NCBI RefSeq assembly: GCF_018138715.1
Contig: NZ_JAGSHX010000006.1
Coordinates: 7,998,001 to 8,062,000 of the forward strand
Length of the DNA: 64,000 nt
Source of the DNA: Streptomyces asiaticus
GTDB taxonomy: Bacteria > Actinomycetota > Actinomycetes > Streptomycetales > Streptomycetaceae
Direction of reading: 5' to 3'
How positions within the stretch are numbered: position 1 is the stretch's first letter; each line of letters opens with the position of its first letter. Below the pieces are notes generated by a model. That model had not been told where the DNA came from, made no database searches, and saw nothing but the letters and a program-made list of their open reading frames with translations. This document shows, piece by piece, positions 61,131-64,000 of the stretch. The position numbers and the translations under genes are program-made.

Positions 61131-62585
61131 TCAGGGTTGGGGCACCTCCTTGCCATTGACGAACACCCGCCGGAAGGTCAGGTCGTCCGTGTGGGTGACG
61201 CTGTCGGGGTCGCGGATGCCGGTGAACGCGGAGCGGGAGACGTGCACACCGCGCAGATGGTCCGTCTCCAGGCCCACCAGCCGCAGCACGGTCTGGGCGC
61301 CGTCGATCTCCATGCGGTCCAGGTGGATGTTCCGCACGGACACCGGCAGCGTCCCGCCCTCGCCCCCGTTGTAGTCCATGGTCACGAAGGCGATGTCCCG
61401 TTCCACGCCCTGCCCGGTGAAGTTCCGGACGTGCACACCGTCGATGGAGCCGCCGCGCTTCTTGTTCGCCTTGACGTACAGCGCGTACTTGACGGGATAA
61501 CGGCCGGGGAAGTCCGGTGGGTTGATCTCGCAGTCCTCGGCGAAGACGTCACGCACCCCGCCGGACATCTCGCTGCCCACCGTCATCCCGCCCCAGCGGC
61601 CGGAGAACCGGCAGTCGCGCACGACGATGTTCCTGCTCGGCACGCCGACCCGGTGGCCGTCCTCGTCCCGGCCGGACTTGACGGCCACGCAGTCGTCGTT
61701 GGTGTTGAACCGGCAGCCGGTGATGAGCACATCGGAGCAGCACTCGGGGTCGCAGCCGTCGGTGTTGTAGAGCGTGCTGTCCACGGTGATGTCGCGCACG
61801 GTGACGTTGCTGGAGAGCACCGGATGTACGGTCCACATCGGCGGATCGACGATGGTCAGGCCGCTGACCAGGACATTGCGGCAGCGGTAGAACTGCACCA
61901 TCTTCGGCCGCAGATGGTGGCCGTCGCCGAAGACGCGCCGCGCCACCGGCACCCCCGTGGAGCCCATCTCGCGCAGCAGCTTCTGGTCGTCCCCCTGCGG
62001 TCCGCTGTCGCGGTACCAGCTCTCCCACGGCCCGAGCCGCGCCTGCCCGTCGAGGGTGCCGCGGCCGGTGACCGCCACGTCCCGCTCGCCGTACGCGTAG
62101 ATGAAGGGCGAGTAGTTGTAGGCCTCGGTGCCCTCCCAGCGGGTGAGCACCACCGGCAGGAAGTCGCGCGGATCGGGGCTGAAGGCGATGGTGGCGCCCT
62201 CGGTGACATGCAGGTCCACCCGGCTGCGCAGATGGATCGCGCCGGTGAGGAAGCGGCCCTCGGGGACGACGACATGGCCGCCGCCCGCGCGGTGGCAGGC
62301 GGCGATGGCGGCCCGGAACGCCGCGGTGTTCATCGTCCGCCCGTCGCCGACCGCGCCGTAGTCGGTGACCCTGAACGTACGCCGGGGGAAGGCGGGCGGC
62401 CTGATCCGGGCCAGGATCCCCGGCACCGCGCGCCACGCCCCGGTGTAGGCGGCGGCCGCGCCGGTGTGCGGGGTGGCCGTGCCCGTGTGCGGGGTGGCCG
62501 CGTACGCCTGCTCCGGGAGCAGCGCGCCCGCCGCCAGCAGACCGCCGGTGCGCAGCGCCGCGCGGCGGGAAGGTCTCGGATGCAT
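61131..62585 (-). CDS. secreted GH28 polygalacturonase-family enzyme
   Basis: 484 residues. The signal is of Tat type (SRRAALRTGGLLAAGALL). The beta-helix catalytic domain has the GH28 motifs NTDGCD, NDDC and GHH-like FGDGHH plus a later YVKAN. A short Thr/Ala-rich repeat (ATPHTG) follows the signal. The ATG 62585 start has GGAGG six bases upstream. Hydrolyses polygalacturonate or a related uronan outside the cell. Confidence 0.88.
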   Translation of the reverse strand: MHPRPSRRAALRTGGLLAAGALLPEQAYAATPHTGTATPHTGAAAAYTGAWRAVPGILARIRPPAFPRRTFRVTDYGAVGDGRTMNTAAFRAAIAACHRAGGGHVVVPEGRFLTGAIHLRSRVDLHVTEGATIAFSPDPRDFLPVVLTRWEGTEAYNYSPFIYAYGERDVAVTGRGTLDGQARLGPWESWYRDSGPQGDDQKLLREMGSTGVPVARRVFGDGHHLRPKMVQFYRCRNVLVSGLTIVDPPMWTVHPVLSSNVTVRDITVDSTLYNTDGCDPECCSDVLITGCRFNTNDDCVAVKSGRDEDGHRVGVPSRNIVVRDCRFSGRWGGMTVGSEMSGGVRDVFAEDCEINPPDFPGRYPVKYALYVKANKKRGGSIDGVHVRNFTGQGVERDIAFVTMDYNGGEGGTLPVSVRNIHLDRMEIDGAQTVLRLVGLETDHLRGVHVSRSAFTGIRDPDSVTHTDDLTFRRVFVNGKEVPQP

Positions 62586-62607
62586 GGCCTGCCTCCTTGG
62601 CAACGCT

Positions 62608-64000
62608 CTAGCTGACGGAGATCCGGTCCAGGTCGGGCGCGGACTCGGTGTCGTTGGCGATCCTGATGGTGTTGGCGCCGGGCTTCAGGGTGACGGGGAG
62701 GGTGGTCGTGCGTGGCGTGGTGTTCCCGGTGTCGGTCACCGTGACCGTGGCCGCCGGGCCGCCGTTGACGCTCACCAGGAACGAGCGGGTGCCGTTGACC
62801 GTGTAGTCGAGGTGCAGGGTGTGCTCGCCGCCTTCGGGGACGACCACATCGGGGAACACCATGGCCGCCTGCTCGCTGCCGCCGATGTTGCGCACCTTCT
62901 CACCCCCGGAGCAGGGCCCGCAGCTGGTGATGCCCGTGCTGCCGAACTGGTTGGCCGAGTCCTCCGCCTCCCGGGCCCACGTCCGGCCGGCGGGCAGGGG
63001 CCGCACCCGGACCTGGTCCGAGACCGACTTCTGCCGGCCGAGCAGCGCGTAGTCCGCCGTGACGGGGATGTCGGCCGACCCCGCGTCCTGGCCGGGCGGG
63101 GAGGTGACGGTCCAGGTGCCCCGCACCGTCTGGCCGAGCCGCAGCGACCGGGCCGTCACCGGCCCGCCGTCCGCGGTCCAGCCGGCCGGCAGCCGGGGGG
63201 CGAGGCTGACGTTGTCGAGCTGCTCGTCGTCGTCCAGCCGGAGCGTGGCCGTGACGGTGAGGGACCGTCGCCCGGGGCCGACCCATTGCAGACCGTGGGG
63301 CCGTACGGTGAGCGTGGTCTTGGGGGTGTACGAGGCCGGGGGCAGCGGGGCCACCGCGATCCGGTCAAGACCGGGGCCGCGGCGGGCGGTGCTGAACACC
63401 TTCACCGTATTGGCACCGGCCTTGAGCGGCACGGAGACCGCCGTGCTCTCCGGCGCGTCGGGGCTGTCCGCGGCCACGGGCACCTCGATCGGTGCCGCGC
63501 CGTTGACACTCACCGACAGGGAGGCGTCGGCCGGGGTGGTGTCATCCAACTGGAGCCGGTAGTCGCCCTGTTCGGGCGCGCGGACGTCGCGGTACGTCAC
63601 GGAGTTGCGCGGTCCGCCGCCGAGGCCGTCGACGCGCCGGCCACCCGAGCAGGCGCCGCACGCCACGGAGTGGGCCGCGCCCGACGGCCGGTTCTGCCGT
63701 GCCTCCGCCTCCAGCGGCAGCGCGGTGCGGGTGGTCTTCGAGCGGCCGTACGCCACCTGGATCTCGTCGATGCGCAGCTGGTCGTAGAACTCCGGCGCCT
63801 GCGGACCGCCCCACAGACTGCGCACCTCCAGCTTCAGATAGCGGGCGGTCCGGTCGCCGATGTCGATGGTGCGCACCCCGCGCGCACTGGGCAGTGTGCC
63901 CGAGCGCACCTGGGTCCAGCGCTTGCCGTCGCCGCTGGCGTAGACGCGGTAGTCCTTGATGCGCGCGGAGTCCTCGGGGCGGCCGAAGGACGACCGGGCG
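62608..64000 (-). CDS. large carbohydrate-binding protein, C-terminal part
   Basis: The frame is open to the window edge, so the N-terminal part lies beyond 64000. Visible from the edge: the end of an F5/8-type domain (KDYRVYASGDGKRWTQV, RYLKLEVRS), a CBM6/35-like beta-sandwich (EAEARQNRPSG...), an NEW3-like domain (TLTVRPHGLQWVGPGRRSLTVTATL) and a second CBM6/35-like domain (REAEDSANQFGSTG...). Similar tails occur on Streptomyces glycosidases. The catalytic part, if any, is outside. It ends 22 bp before the GH28 start and is probably co-transcribed with it. Confidence 0.8.
   Translation of the reverse strand, partial: ARSSFGRPEDSARIKDYRVYASGDGKRWTQVRSGTLPSARGVRTIDIGDRTARYLKLEVRSLWGGPQAPEFYDQLRIDEIQVAYGRSKTTRTALPLEAEARQNRPSGAAHSVACGACSGGRRVDGLGGGPRNSVTYRDVRAPEQGDYRLQLDDTTPADASLSVSVNGAAPIEVPVAADSPDAPESTAVSVPLKAGANTVKVFSTARRGPGLDRIAVAPLPPASYTPKTTLTVRPHGLQWVGPGRRSLTVTATLRLDDDEQLDNVSLAPRLPAGWTADGGPVTARSLRLGQTVRGTWTVTSPPGQDAGSADIPVTADYALLGRQKSVSDQVRVRPLPAGRTWAREAEDSANQFGSTGITSCGPCSGGEKVRNIGGSEQAAMVFPDVVVPEGGEHTLHLDYTVNGTRSFLVSVNGGPAATVTVTDTGNTTPRTTTLPVTLKPGANTIRIANDTESAPDLDRISVS

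Overview
The window is very GC-rich and carries Streptomyces hallmarks: frequent GTG starts, ATGA/GTGA overlaps between operon genes, many TetR/LacI/LysR/GntR/MarR/AraC regulators, secreted glycan hydrolases, SpoIIE-type phosphatases, and a 2-methylisoborneol operon. It looks like chromosome-arm (accessory) DNA of a Streptomyces or close relative. No rRNA, tRNA or CRISPR array was seen.

1-11.4 kb, minus strand: the 5' part of a polyketide/fatty-acid-like biosynthetic cluster. The order of transcription is AT-ACP protein, then a ~2000-residue synthase (FabL-like enoyl reductase, KS, CLF-like KS, KR, DH), then a KASIII-like protein with Ser in place of the catalytic Cys, cytochrome P450, Rieske oxygenase, and a probable ACP cut by the window edge. 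Most joints are overlapping or tight. This is the most unusual system in the window.

12-25.4 kb: a mixed region. It has an M24 peptidase, a GH87 alpha-1,3-glucanase, an FAD-binding siderophore-interacting protein, an RHH/VOC pair, a methyltransferase, a TetR gene, a DHFR-like reductase, an alginate lyase, a TetR/SDR pair and a P-loop kinase. Several genes here are broken: a TetR tail, a head-to-head junction of two truncated genes, a frameshifted SDR, and a secreted-protein gene running into the kinase. The two polysaccharide-degrading enzymes each have a TTA codon in the signal peptide, which suggests bldA control.

25.4-31.7 kb: a sugar cluster with FucU mutarotase, a GH106-like glycosidase and an NCS1-type permease on the minus strand, divergent from a LacI regulator.

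31.7-33.9 kb: 2-methylisoborneol operon (terpene synthase, then GPP methyltransferase), without the cyclic-nucleotide-binding gene that often accompanies it.

34.2-40.4 kb: a tight catabolic operon (flavin monooxygenase, RidA, DUF1028, M20 amidohydrolase, MHS transporter), then a long inverted repeat and a LysR gene. Substrate unknown.

40.4-49.5 kb: two SpoIIE phosphatases, DUF899, a MarR/hydrolase pair, a TetR fragment, small membrane proteins, an IS30 remnant that interrupts a solute-binding-protein gene, a class A beta-lactamase-like protein and a dienelactone hydrolase.

49.6-55.7 kb: an autoregulated 5-oxoproline operon: GntR, PxpA, PxpB, PxpC, VOC, MHS transporter, DUF1445 (D-glutamate cyclase family).

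55.7-64 kb: secreted alpha/beta hydrolase, AraC/SDR pair, secreted tripeptidyl-aminopeptidase-like protein, GH28 polygalacturonase, and the C-terminal part of a large carbohydrate-binding protein that runs off the end.
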